26,656 nt of DNA, taken from CAZNAQ01 sp964585585 (GTDB lineage Bacteria > Patescibacteriota > Patescibacteriia > Patescibacteriales > JAGXOH01). Shown piece by piece: positions 13,920 through 20,694 of this stretch. The notes under the pieces were generated by a model, which made no database searches, was not told the origin of the DNA, and saw nothing but the letters and a program-made list of their open reading frames with translations. The translations under genes and the position numbers were made by a program. Within the stretch, counting starts at the first letter, position 1, and the number at the start of each line of letters is the position of its first letter. The DNA lies in NCBI GenBank assembly GCA_964585585.1, contig CAZPEL010000010.1:1-26656 (forward strand). The letters are read 5' to 3'.

Positions 13920-15323
13920 TTAGCTTTTATTTTCTTTGGAATTTTGGGCCGGCAAAACATCGATGTTTATAGGGGTGCCCAGGAAACCGAACCTTTCCCG
14001 CAATTTGTTCTTGATGAAGCGGACATAGGAGAAGTGTAGGGTATCCTTGGATCCTATTTTGACCGTAAAACGGGGAGGGGCGGTTTTGGTTTGGTTTATC
14101 TTGTAGATATACGGCGGTTTCACCCCCTTGGCTTTGGCCGGCGGATGTATCTTGACTATATGGGACAGGAGATTGTCCAACTGGGATTGGCTTAATTCGG
14201 TTTGTCTTTGTTCATGCACCTCCATTAAAGTGTCCCAAATTTTTTTAACCTTGCTTCCGGTTCGGGCGGAAATAAAATGGATCGGAGCCCAAACGGCGTA
14301 AGGGAATTTATGGCGAATGTATTCGGTGTATTCTTTGGTGTTTTTTTCTTCCACTTTATCCCATTTATTGGCCACTATGATCAAGCTTTTGTTTCTTTCG
14401 AAGATTTCTTCCACCAGTTTAGCATCTTGGTGGGTGATACCTTCGTGGATATCCAGGACCAATATGGCGATATCCGATCTTTTCAGGGCCCGCAGGGATT
14501 TGGAGATACCAAATTTTTCCAGACCCTTACTTTTATTTCCTTTCTTACTGATCCCGGCCGTATCCACCAGGGTTATGGCCGTATCTTGGTAAGTTACTTC
14601 CATATCTTGGGGTTCCCGAGTGGTATGAGGAAGGTCGCTTATGATCACCCTTTCTTCCTCAGTCAAAGAATTGAGCAAGGAGGATTTACCCACATTGGGT
14701 TTGCCGATAATACAAGCTTTGATCTCTTTTCGGTCTTCCGGCGGTTGCGGTTCCTTTTTTTCCGGCCGAGAGGGGAGATTCTTCACTACCTCGTCCAAAA
14801 GATCCCCGGTTCCGCTACCGGTCATAGCCGAGATGGAGTGAGGATCTCCGATATTTAATTGATAAAAATCGGCAGTTTCGCTTCGGTATTTGGCATGGTC
14901 GATCTTATTGACCACCAGTAAGGTCTTTTGGGGGTATTTCTTTTTTAAAAAAGAGGCCAAGGCCTCATCTTGAGGGAGAAGCCCACTTCGACCGTCGGTT
15001 ACAAACAGGATCAAGTCGCTTTGCTTCAGGAATTCCAGGGCTTGTTTTTGGACCGCTTTTTCTATGGTGGTTACCTTTCCTTTTTTGAATTTTGAACCCA
15101 GCATTTCTTCCGTGTCCTCGTCCATTATACCCCCGGTATCTATCAACTCCATTTTCCTGCCCTGCCATTCCAGGGTTTTTTTGTTACTATCTCTGGTGGT
15201 GCAGGCCTGTTTAGAGGTTAGGGCGTGCTTTTTTTCGGTCAGGCAATTAAAAAGGGTGGATTTACCCACATTGGTCCTGCCAAAGATGGTTACCAGAGGG
15301 AGATTTTGCTCTTGCTTTTTCAT
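13920..15323 (-). CDS. der: Ribosome-assembly GTPase Der (EngA)
   Basis: Tandem-GTPase factor needed for 50S subunit maturation. 467 residues with two complete G domains and a C-terminal KH-like domain. First G domain: GRTNVGKS (15-22), DTGG (62-65), NKID (139-142). Second: GKPNVGKS (207-214), DTAG and NKWD further on. The KH-like part (about 375-450) contains PPRFTVKIGSKDTLHFSYVRFIKNKLRE. It starts seven bases after the LCP gene stop and ends four bases before pth, so it is the middle of a three-gene run. Identification is certain. Confidence 0.97.
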   Translation of the reverse strand: MKKQEQNLPLVTIFGRTNVGKSTLFNCLTEKKHALTSKQACTTRDSNKKTLEWQGRKMELIDTGGIMDEDTEEMLGSKFKKGKVTTIEKAVQKQALEFLKQSDLILFVTDGRSGLLPQDEALASFLKKKYPQKTLLVVNKIDHAKYRSETADFYQLNIGDPHSISAMTGSGTGDLLDEVVKNLPSRPEKKEPQPPEDRKEIKACIIGKPNVGKSSLLNSLTEEERVIISDLPHTTREPQDMEVTYQDTAITLVDTAGISKKGNKSKGLEKFGISKSLRALKRSDIAILVLDIHEGITHQDAKLVEEIFERNKSLIIVANKWDKVEEKNTKEYTEYIRHKFPYAVWAPIHFISARTGSKVKKIWDTLMEVHEQRQTELSQSQLDNLLSHIVKIHPPAKAKGVKPPYIYKINQTKTAPPRFTVKIGSKDTLHFSYVRFIKNKLRERFGFLGTPINIDVLPAQNSKENKS

Positions 15324-15330
15324 TGTTGGT

Positions 15331-16863
15331 TTAATATTTATTAGAGGCGCTTTGGCCCAGTATCAACAGGAAATCCGGTTTTTCCGAGATATTGTCCTTG
15401 GCCACATCTTCCTTGATATCCTCTTGCAGCCAATCCGGTATACTAAAGGCCACATTGGCGTCGGTTTCTTCTTTTAATACTTTTAGAGGTTCTAATTTAT
15501 TGCCAAAAGTAAGATCGTAAATAACCGATTTTTGAAAATTCTTTTTTTCGCTGTTGCCTACTCGGGTTATCTGGAAGCCCTGCTTTTCCAGGTCTATGGA
15601 GCTTCTTCCGGCCAGGCCGTTGATCCAAGTCCCGTTCCTTATTTCCAGGGTGGCGTCTTCAACCTTTTCTTTTTGTTGGGATTGATCTTTATTTTGGGAG
15701 AAAATGTTTTTTACCATATATTGGACTTCCTCAAAGTCTCCCCCTTTGGGCAGTAGGATATAGCCGGTGGAAGTGGAGGTGTAGGATCGGAGCAAACCCT
15801 GCGGACCGGGCTCCAGGACTTGTCGGATAATGTTTTCGGTTTGTATATCCTTGCCCATATTCCATAATTTTATTATCTCCCAGATCTCCATATTGGTGCT
15901 GACATGATTGTCCAGTTCCTTCATCACATCCATTATCAAGGAGGGCTTCATTAAAAGATCAGTGGATTTGAATTTTTCCTTGACCGCATGTAAAAGTTTT
16001 TGTTGCCTTCTGGCCCGGGAGAAATCGGAGCCCTGAGGACCCTGGGCATGCCGGGAACGGACATATTTCAGGGCCAATTCGCCATCCATGTGCTGCCAAC
16101 CCTTTTCAATGTGTAGGTGTTCGTATCTGGAATTATAATTCTCCGCATCTTCTTTGCCCATTACCGGGTATTTGTAATCATCCAGGGTTTTTTCTACATA
16201 AATATCGACCCCGCCCAGGCGGTTCACCACATTTATAAAACCCTGAAAGTCGGCTCTGGCATAATAATGAATAGGTATGTCCAGCAGACCCTCCAGGGTT
16301 TGGGCGGTAGCCCGACCGCCGCTGCCCTTTTCCTCTGATTCGGCATAGGCGTTAACGGCATTGATCTTTCTCCTTCCGATTCCGTCGATGGGTACGGTCA
16401 GATCCCGGGGGATGGAGATCATAGCCACTTCTTTGGTCGAGGGTTTAATGCTTCCCAAAATTATGGTATCAGCCAAATAAGAACCCTGATGTCCTTTGCC
16501 TCCCATCCCCAAAAGTAAAATGTTTATCCGATCGTTCTTTTCGCCCCTTAATTCTTTATCCGAGCTTTCCACCAGGTGTTTGATCTGACCTATTACCGGG
16601 ATCTTATTGAAAAATTGATTTGATTTTTCCGCCACTATACCATTGGAAAAAATAACCCCGATTATAATAAAAAACACCCCTACAAAGATAAGGGCTTTTC
16701 CGGCTTTTCCGGCCTTGCTTTTCGGGGGTTGCGGTCGAGAAAATTCCGGGGTCTCCTCCCGTGTTTCTTGTTCTTGTTCCAGTTCTTCCGCTCGTTCGGG
16801 GTCTATTCCTTTTTCTTCCATTTCTTTTCTTCTTTTGATCTCTCTGATATCAAGCATGTTCAT
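15331..16863 (-). CDS. LytR-CpsA-Psr (LCP) family envelope protein
   Basis: LCP proteins transfer undecaprenyl-linked glycopolymers onto the cell wall from outside the membrane. 510 residues. A charged cytoplasmic N-terminus (about 1-55, Glu-rich), one membrane segment (about 57-76), then the LCP domain: INILLLGMGG (113-122), LADTIIL, the arginine motif SIPRDL (150-155), KINAVNAY, and the late RSRHAQGPQGSDFSRARRQQ block (269-288). A C-terminal LytR_C-like domain (about 405-500, starting ATLEIRNGTWINGLA) follows. Either Met 1 or Met 3 could be the start. It is upstream of der in the same direction. Family secure; the substrate is unknown. Confidence 0.93.
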   Translation of the reverse strand: MNMLDIREIKRRKEMEEKGIDPERAEELEQEQETREETPEFSRPQPPKSKAGKAGKALIFVGVFFIIIGVIFSNGIVAEKSNQFFNKIPVIGQIKHLVESSDKELRGEKNDRINILLLGMGGKGHQGSYLADTIILGSIKPSTKEVAMISIPRDLTVPIDGIGRRKINAVNAYAESEEKGSGGRATAQTLEGLLDIPIHYYARADFQGFINVVNRLGGVDIYVEKTLDDYKYPVMGKEDAENYNSRYEHLHIEKGWQHMDGELALKYVRSRHAQGPQGSDFSRARRQQKLLHAVKEKFKSTDLLMKPSLIMDVMKELDNHVSTNMEIWEIIKLWNMGKDIQTENIIRQVLEPGPQGLLRSYTSTSTGYILLPKGGDFEEVQYMVKNIFSQNKDQSQQKEKVEDATLEIRNGTWINGLAGRSSIDLEKQGFQITRVGNSEKKNFQKSVIYDLTFGNKLEPLKVLKEETDANVAFSIPDWLQEDIKEDVAKDNISEKPDFLLILGQSASNKY

Positions 16864-16918
16864 AGGCCAGGGTGGTTATTTTTTTATAATAGCAAATTCC
16901 GGACCTTTGGCCCTTATT

Positions 16919-16993
16919 TGGTCGGGGTGCTGGGAATCGAACCCAGACTACACCCACCCCATGGGCGCGTACTGGCCGTTATACTACACCCCG
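16919..16993 (-). tRNA. tRNA-Pro (GGG), CCA encoded
   Basis: Acceptor stem CGGGGTG/CACCCCG, discriminator A, and an encoded CCA. The anticodon stem CGCCC/GGGTG closes the loop ATGGGGT, giving anticodon GGG. The T arm is CTGGG TTCGATT CCCAG. A C1-G72 pair is typical for bacterial tRNA-Pro. It lies upstream of the LCP gene on the same strand. Confidence 0.93.
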
Positions 16994-17008
16994 TAGTTCA
17001 TATTAATT

Positions 17009-17037
17009 AAATTACCACAATGTTTTATTTTTTTCAA
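17009..17037 (-). promoter_or_regulatory. Promoter for tRNA-Pro
   Basis: On the minus strand, TTGAAA (17037-17032), 17 bases, TAATTT (17014-17009). The mature tRNA begins 15 bases after the -10. The position and spacing fit a tRNA promoter, which may also feed the LCP-der-pth run. Confidence 0.6.
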
Positions 17038-17084
17038 TCTGGAAAACTCGGGATCTGTTCCTGGCGATAAAAATAATTATGGTT

Positions 17085-17090
17085 TATAAT
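17085..17090 (+). promoter_or_regulatory. -10 box for the MGMT-domain gene
   Basis: A perfect TATAAT stands nine bases before the ATG at 17100, which would make the mRNA leaderless or nearly so. No good -35 is present (TGGCGA at 17062-17067). Confidence 0.4.
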
Positions 17091-17099
17091 TAATCCAGT

Positions 17100-17432
17100 A
17101 TGACCAGTAAGTGTACACAAAAATTGACCACTTGGCAAGAGCGGGTTTGGGAAGCGGTTCGGGCCGTGCCCCCGGGTTTTGTAACTACCTATAAGGAGGT
17201 GGCCGGTTTCGCCGGTTCCTCCGGATCGGCCCGAGCGGTGGGCCATCTCTTGGCAAAAAATTCCAAACTTGTTATTATTCCTTGTCACAGGGTGGTGAAA
17301 AGTAGCGGCGAGGTCGGAGGGTATGCTCGGGGAAAGGAAGAAAAGAAAAGATTGTTGCGAAAGGAAGGAGTAAAATTTGTTTCCGACAACAAAGTGGACC
17401 TGGAAGAATGTTTTTTTAATTTAATTGCTTAG
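17100..17432 (+). CDS. MGMT-family DNA methyltransferase domain protein
   Basis: A 110-residue protein consisting only of the C-terminal DNA-binding and catalytic domain of O6-alkylguanine-DNA alkyltransferases. Visible: the winged-helix start (WQERVWEAVRAVPPGFVTTY), the recognition helix (SGSARAVGHLLAKN) with its Arg finger, and the active-site motif IPCHRVV with Cys 62, followed by GEVGGYARG. Alkyltransferase-like proteins have Trp or another residue in place of that Cys; here the Cys is kept, so alkyl transfer is plausible. The N-terminal domain of full-length Ogt/MGMT is absent. The gene stands alone, with a TATAAT close to the start and no SD. Confidence 0.9.
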   Translation: MTSKCTQKLTTWQERVWEAVRAVPPGFVTTYKEVAGFAGSSGSARAVGHLLAKNSKLVIIPCHRVVKSSGEVGGYARGKEEKKRLLRKEGVKFVSDNKVDLEECFFNLIA

Positions 17433-17615
17433 AAATTTATAAAGGTAAATAAGTATACTTAAGCTTTTTGGTGTGTTGGTTTATTGGTATATTAGTATAT
17501 TGGTGGATTTGTTTATTAAACACAATTCACCGATCTACCAATATAACTAACCGGTATTACGAATTCAATTTTTTATAAGGAATCCATAGAATTATCTGAA
17601 GTAATTTTGATTTAA
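17433..17615. repeat. Repeat-rich spacer with inverted octamer array
   Basis: From 17468 octamers of the form TTGGTNTA run to 17515 (TTGGTGTG, TTGGTTTA, TTGGTATA, TTAGTATA, TTGGTGGA, TTTGTTTA). They are followed by reverse-complement type words (AATTCACC, GATCTACC, AATATAAC, to about 17547), so the array can fold back with TATATTGGT pairing ACCAATATA. I see nothing recognisable in 17550-17615. Confidence 0.75.
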
Positions 17616-17706
17616 GGGGCGACTAGCCCTTCGACAAGCTCAGGGCGGGCAAGCTCAGGGGTTATCCCGCAAAACCGGCCTCACTTTGTTCGGTCGGTGC
17701 GGGACA
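17616..17706. repeat. GC-rich palindromic intergenic element
   Basis: Contains hairpins GGGC-GACTA-GCCC (17617-17629) and GCCCT/AGGGC (17626-17646), a 10-base direct repeat AAGCTCAGGG (17636-17645 and 17651-17660), and an interrupted palindrome with TCCCGCA/TGCGGGA arms (17665-17671, 17698-17704) and inner ACCG/CGGT. Its composition differs sharply from the AT-rich surroundings, which suggests a dispersed repeat; this is inference. Confidence 0.65.
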
Positions 17707-17733
17707 AGGAGCGCTCGCTATTGTTTTTTATTA

Positions 17734-17807
17734 GCACCCTTAGCTCAGCTGGTTAGAGCGCTGTCTTCACATGGCAGAGGTCGTAGGTTCAAGTCCTACA
17801 GGGTGCA
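17734..17807 (+). tRNA. tRNA-Val (CAC)
   Basis: Acceptor stem GCACCCT/AGGGTGC with discriminator A. The D arm contains AGCTCAGCTGGTTAGAGC. The anticodon stem CTGTC/GGCAG closes the loop TTCACAT, giving CAC. The T arm is GTAGG TTCAAGT CCTAC. CCA is not encoded. Confidence 0.94.
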
Positions 17808-17892
17808 CATTCTCATTTTGTGATTTTAGGATTTATGACTTCAGATTTAAAAAATCATAAATCCTAAATCCTAAAATCATCAAATGAGAATG
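17808..17892. repeat. Long hairpin filling the space between tRNA-Val and tRNA-Ala
   Basis: CATTCTCATTT at 17808 pairs with AAATGAGAATG ending at 17892, and the pairing continues inward (TGATTTTAGGATTTATGA with its near complement). The inner part shows AAATCCT heptamers. The hairpin runs from the base after one tRNA to the first base of the next. Confidence 0.85.
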
Positions 17893-17965
17893 GGCCGTTA
17901 GCTCAGCTGGCCAGAGCGCTCGCGTCGCATGCGAGAGGCCGCGGGTTCGAATCCCGCACGGTCCA
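17892..17965 (+). tRNA. tRNA-Ala (CGC)
   Basis: Acceptor stem GGGCCGT/ACGGTCC with the G3-U70 pair that marks tRNA-Ala, and discriminator A. The anticodon stem CTCGC/GCGAG closes GTCGCAT, giving CGC. The T arm is CGCGGG TTCGAAT CCCGCA. CCA is not encoded. Confidence 0.95.
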
Positions 17966-17970
17966 CTAAT

Positions 17971-18005
17971 AAAAAAGCACGGCACGGATGTGTTGTGCTT
18001 TTTTA
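17971..18005 (+). terminator. Terminator of the tRNA-Val/tRNA-Ala unit
   Basis: AAAAAAGCAC (17971-17980) pairs with GTGCTTTTTT (17995-18004), a 10-bp stem ending in a U-run, five bases after tRNA-Ala. Confidence 0.88.
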
Positions 18006-18120
18006 TTGGAGCTGTGCGTGTTGTGAGAAGAGGTGGAAATTTTAAAATTTCAAAAAAAACAAAAAGACCTTTATAGATTTCTCTAGAGATATCTATAGAG
18101 AAAGATCGTTCCACCGCCAA
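18006..18120. other. Spacer with two AT-rich palindromes
   Basis: No gene is seen. GAAATTTTAAAATTTC (around 18035) is a perfect palindrome. Around 18078-18105, TTTCTCTA and TATAGAGAAA can pair across a short centre. An ORF can be read across here on the minus strand, but its product is a translated tRNA complement and is not credible. Confidence 0.5.
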
Positions 18121-18275
18121 ATTGTTTTAATGTTTTCATGTTTTATTTTTCATTGCTATATTGTTTTCATGTTCTAGTGTTTTCATGCTTCATTGTTTCT
18201 TTGTTTTCATGCTTCATTGCTCCATTGCTAAATTGTTTTAATGTTTTCATGTTCTAGTGCTTTCATGTTTTTTTG
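18121..18275 (+). repeat. Longest octamer array, 19 units
   Basis: From 18121 to 18271 the sequence divides almost without slippage into octamers of consensus NWTGYTTT (one unit is 7 long at 18145). Examples in order: ATTGTTTT, AATGTTTT, CATGTTTT, ATTGCTAT, CATGTTCT, AGTGTTTT, CATGCTTC. The pair CATGTTCT-AGTG occurs twice (18168 and 18248). It lies between the tRNA terminator and the scaffold gap. Confidence 0.9.
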
Positions 18276-18313
18276 ATATTTTCAGCGGGTTCTCAGCCCA
18301 CTACCCCACACAC

Positions 18314-18343
18314 AAAAAACCGACCCACAAGGGGTCGATTTTT
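18314..18343 (-). terminator. Terminator for minus-strand tRNA-Gly
   Basis: CGACCC (18321-18326) pairs with GGGTCG (18332-18337) around a short loop, flanked by A and T runs; on the minus strand it ends in TTTTTT. It sits just beyond the gap from tRNA-Gly, consistent with a very short or absent real gap. Confidence 0.75.
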
Positions 18344-18357
18344 AGTGTGCGGGCAGC

Positions 18358-18457
18358 NNNNNNNNNNNNNNNNNNNNNNNNNNNNNNNNNNNNNNNNNNN
18401 NNNNNNNNNNNNNNNNNNNNNNNNNNNNNNNNNNNNNNNNNNNNNNNNNNNNNNNNN
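18358..18457. other. Assembly gap (100 N)
   Basis: Exactly 100 undetermined bases, the usual placeholder for a scaffold join. The 11 bases before it (GTGCGGGCAGC, 18347-18357) are identical to the 11 bases after it (18458-18468) and form the 3' end of tRNA-Gly. Confidence 0.98.
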
Positions 18458-18458
18458 G

Positions 18459-18531
18459 TGCGGGCAGCGGGAATCGAACCCGCATCTCCAGCTTGGAAGG
18501 CTGGCATAATGAACCATTATACGATGCCCGC
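18459..18531 (-). tRNA. tRNA-Gly (TCC)
   Basis: Acceptor stem GCGGGCA/TGCCCGC with discriminator A. The anticodon stem CCAGC/GCTGG closes CTTCCAA, giving TCC. The T arm is GCGGG TTCGATT CCCGC. The 3' end touches the scaffold gap; judging by the flank on the far side, CCA is not encoded. Confidence 0.95.
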
Positions 18532-18535
18532 CTAC

Positions 18536-18579
18536 GCTGATTATTGCAAGCAATAATCAGCTTCGGCGGGCAGGCCCGC
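18536..18579. repeat. Two hairpins between lgt and tRNA-Gly
   Basis: GCTGATTATTGC (18536-18547) and GCAATAATCAGC (18550-18561) form a perfect inverted repeat two bases apart. GCGGG-CAGG-CCCGC follows (18566-18579). Neither has a U-run. They may mark the 3' end of the lgt transcript or a processing point before the tRNA. Confidence 0.65.
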
Positions 18580-18628
18580 TTAAAATAAAACGGATCTGCC
18601 CTGTAAATTTTGTGATTTGTAGAATATT

Positions 18629-19459
18629 TTACTTTGTAAGTTTACGTTTTATTGGAGGAATAGTCAAGAGAAGAGCGAGGACGATCAGGATTAAGCTGGC
18701 CACTTGCGGAAGGCGTAGGCCGAAAACCATCGGGGTTTCATCTATTCTCAGGAATTCCATTCCGAACCTGAGTATGGAGTATAATATCAGGTAGGCGGCC
18801 ACTATTATTTCCCAACTGGTTTTTTGTTTTTTGATGATCCAAATATGCAACCCGATCAGTATTAAAAATATCAGAATATTTCCCAGGGACTCATACAAAA
18901 AAGTGGGATGAAAATATTCAAAATTCAAGAAATTCAGGGGGCGGTTGATAAGGTTGATGGGTATACCCCAGGGCAGGTCGGTGGGTCGTCCGAACAATTC
19001 TTGGTTGAAGTAATTGCCCCATCTTCCTATGGCCTGGGCCAGGGCCAGGGCCGGGGCCACTATGGAGGTCAAAAGCCAGAAGTTCTTTTTGAAATTTGCG
19101 GATAGGCCGCTGGCAAACCGGGCGAACAGGAATATTATCAAGATCCCGGCTATAATAGCCCCGTGGATGGCCAGACCCCCTTGCCATATCTTTAAAATAT
19201 CCACCGGATTTTTTAGGTAGTATTCATATTGCAAGCCCACATGATACAGCCGGGCTCCGATAATGCCGCCCAAGACCAGCCAAAAGGCCAGGTCCAGGAC
19301 CATTTCCGAAGAGACCCGATAATATTTAGCCAATTTAATGGCCATCAGGATGCCGGCCAGAATGCCCAGAACTATACAAAAACCGTACCAATGGATCTCG
19401 ATGCCATTCCAAGAAAAAAGAATGGGTTGCGGGCGAAAAGAATGAAGTAGATCTATCAT
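18629..19459 (-). CDS. lgt: Prolipoprotein diacylglyceryl transferase
   Basis: Moves diacylglycerol from phosphatidylglycerol onto the lipobox Cys of prolipoproteins in the cytoplasmic membrane, the first step of lipoprotein maturation. 276 residues with about seven membrane segments. Diagnostic features: HWYGFCIVLG near the N-terminus, GARLYHV, GGLAIHGAIIAG with the conserved His, the signature GRWGNYFNQELFGRPTDLPWGI, HPTFLYESLGN, and LRFGMEFLRIDE near the C-terminus. It is divergent from the isomerase gene. A TTGACT-17-CACAAT promoter lies 26 bases or more upstream. Identification is secure. Confidence 0.96.
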   Translation of the reverse strand: MIDLLHSFRPQPILFSWNGIEIHWYGFCIVLGILAGILMAIKLAKYYRVSSEMVLDLAFWLVLGGIIGARLYHVGLQYEYYLKNPVDILKIWQGGLAIHGAIIAGILIIFLFARFASGLSANFKKNFWLLTSIVAPALALAQAIGRWGNYFNQELFGRPTDLPWGIPINLINRPLNFLNFEYFHPTFLYESLGNILIFLILIGLHIWIIKKQKTSWEIIVAAYLILYSILRFGMEFLRIDETPMVFGLRLPQVASLILIVLALLLTIPPIKRKLTK

Positions 19460-19491
19460 GGCTTGAAATTATTAAGCATTTCCTTATTGTA

Positions 19492-19520
19492 ATTGTGACC
19501 CTTTTCCGGCTTTAAGTCAA
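19492..19520 (-). promoter_or_regulatory. Candidate promoter for lgt
   Basis: On the minus strand, TTGACT (19520-19515), 17 bases, CACAAT (19497-19492). The predicted start is about 26 bases before the lgt ATG. Confidence 0.5.
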
Positions 19521-19547
19521 TTCGGGCCCTAAAAATCTCTTTGTTTT

Positions 19548-19577
19548 TTGTCTCGGTTTATGTTAAGATTTTAATAT
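19548..19577 (+). promoter_or_regulatory. Candidate promoter for the PGI/PMI gene
   Basis: TTGTCT (19548-19553), 18 bases, TAATAT (19572-19577). The ATG is only 18 bases past the -10, so the leader would be very short and has no SD. Confidence 0.5.
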
Positions 19578-19595
19578 AACAAATATTTTTAAATT

Positions 19596-20675
19596 ATGGA
19601 TTTGGATAATCATTCGAAATTTTTGGAAGAGTTGGATCCCGGCCAAGTGGGGGATTCCATTGCTTGTTTGCCGGATCAGATAAGCCAGATCCTGGAAGAT
19701 GCCGAGGCGGTGGATATACCGGCCTCCCATAAGGATGTGGACAAAGTGGTTTTGAACGGAATGGGCGGCTCCAATCTGGGCGCCAGGATCATTCAATCGC
19801 TTTTTGAAAAAGAATTGTCAGTGCCGGTGATCATTACTCCCGGTTACATAGTTCCCGGTTATGTGGATGACAAGACCTTGTTTATTTTTTCCTCCTATTC
19901 CGGCGGCACTGAAGAGCCCTTGAGTGTATTTCCCGAGGTTCGGAATAGGAAGGCCAAGATGATCGGGGTTACTTCCAGCCACGAAGACAACAAACTTGAA
20001 AAATTAATGTCTGAACAGGACTTTCCCGGTTTTGCTTTCAAGCCCCGGCACAACCCTTCCGGTCAACCCAGATTGGGCTTGGGTTATTCTATTTTTAGTA
20101 TTTTGGCTGTTCTGGATAAATTGGGATTGATCCACTTGGACCGCTCCGAAGTTGAAGAGGCCATTAAATTTTTAAAGGAAAAAAATAAATCCTGGAGACC
20201 GGAGATTGAGACCGGCAACAATCGGGCCAAGGAGATAGCCCAAGAATTAAAGGGCAGGATCCCCGTTTTGATAGGCGCGGAATTCCTGGAGGGTAATCTC
20301 CATACTTTTCGGAATCAAATGTGCGAGAACAGCAAGAATTTCGCCGATTATCTGACTTTGCCGGACCTAAACCATTTTCTTTTGGAGGGTCTGGCCCATC
20401 CGGCGGGCAATAAAGACAATTTGGCCTTTTTGTTTCTGGATTCGGACCAGTATTCTCCGGAGGTGAGAACAAGAAGCAAATTGACCAAGCAAACAGTGGA
20501 GAAAAACGGGATCAAGACCTTGGAATATCGGGCGGAAAGCGGGTCCCGGCTGGGTCAATCTCTGGAAATACTGCAATTGGGGGCTTGGATCACTTTTTAT
20601 TTTTCTATTATTAATGAGGAAGACCCTTCTCTTATACCCTGGGTGGATTGGTTTAAGAAAAAATTAAAGGAATAA
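19596..20675 (+). CDS. Bifunctional phosphoglucose/phosphomannose isomerase (SIS type)
   Basis: Interconverts glucose-6-P or mannose-6-P with fructose-6-P, at the head of glycolysis and of nucleotide-sugar synthesis. 359 residues, the length of the archaeal-type PGI/PMI family and much shorter than classical Pgi. Two SIS folds: the first with VLNGMGGSNLGARI (52-65) and the sugar-phosphate loop SSYSGGTEE (99-107; the usual Asn is Gly here), the second with LHTFRNQMCENSKNFADYL and LPDLNHFLLEGLAHP, carrying the conserved Glu and His. It is followed 19 bases later by a Gmad2-domain gene. The family is secure; dual specificity is inferred from it. Confidence 0.9.
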   Translation: MDLDNHSKFLEELDPGQVGDSIACLPDQISQILEDAEAVDIPASHKDVDKVVLNGMGGSNLGARIIQSLFEKELSVPVIITPGYIVPGYVDDKTLFIFSSYSGGTEEPLSVFPEVRNRKAKMIGVTSSHEDNKLEKLMSEQDFPGFAFKPRHNPSGQPRLGLGYSIFSILAVLDKLGLIHLDRSEVEEAIKFLKEKNKSWRPEIETGNNRAKEIAQELKGRIPVLIGAEFLEGNLHTFRNQMCENSKNFADYLTLPDLNHFLLEGLAHPAGNKDNLAFLFLDSDQYSPEVRTRSKLTKQTVEKNGIKTLEYRAESGSRLGQSLEILQLGAWITFYFSIINEEDPSLIPWVDWFKKKLKE

Positions 20676-20694
20676 TTCTTAAATATTTTAATTT

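Noticed and set aside
16643..17010. Plus-strand ORFs over the LCP gene start and tRNA-Pro
   Set aside because: They are antisense to a well-supported gene and end in translated tRNA sequence (the ESNPDYTHP type).
17833..18120. Minus-strand ORF of 95 codons over tRNA-Ala
   Set aside because: Its C-terminal half is the translated complement of a tRNA gene (CGIRTRGLSHATRAL type), a common false ORF.
5451..18275. Octamer arrays as a CRISPR
   Set aside because: There are no long identical repeats with unique spacers and no cas genes; the units are contiguous 8-mers.
18257..18556. ORFs spanning the scaffold gap
   Set aside because: They run through 100 N and translated tRNA-Gly, so the reading frame is meaningless.
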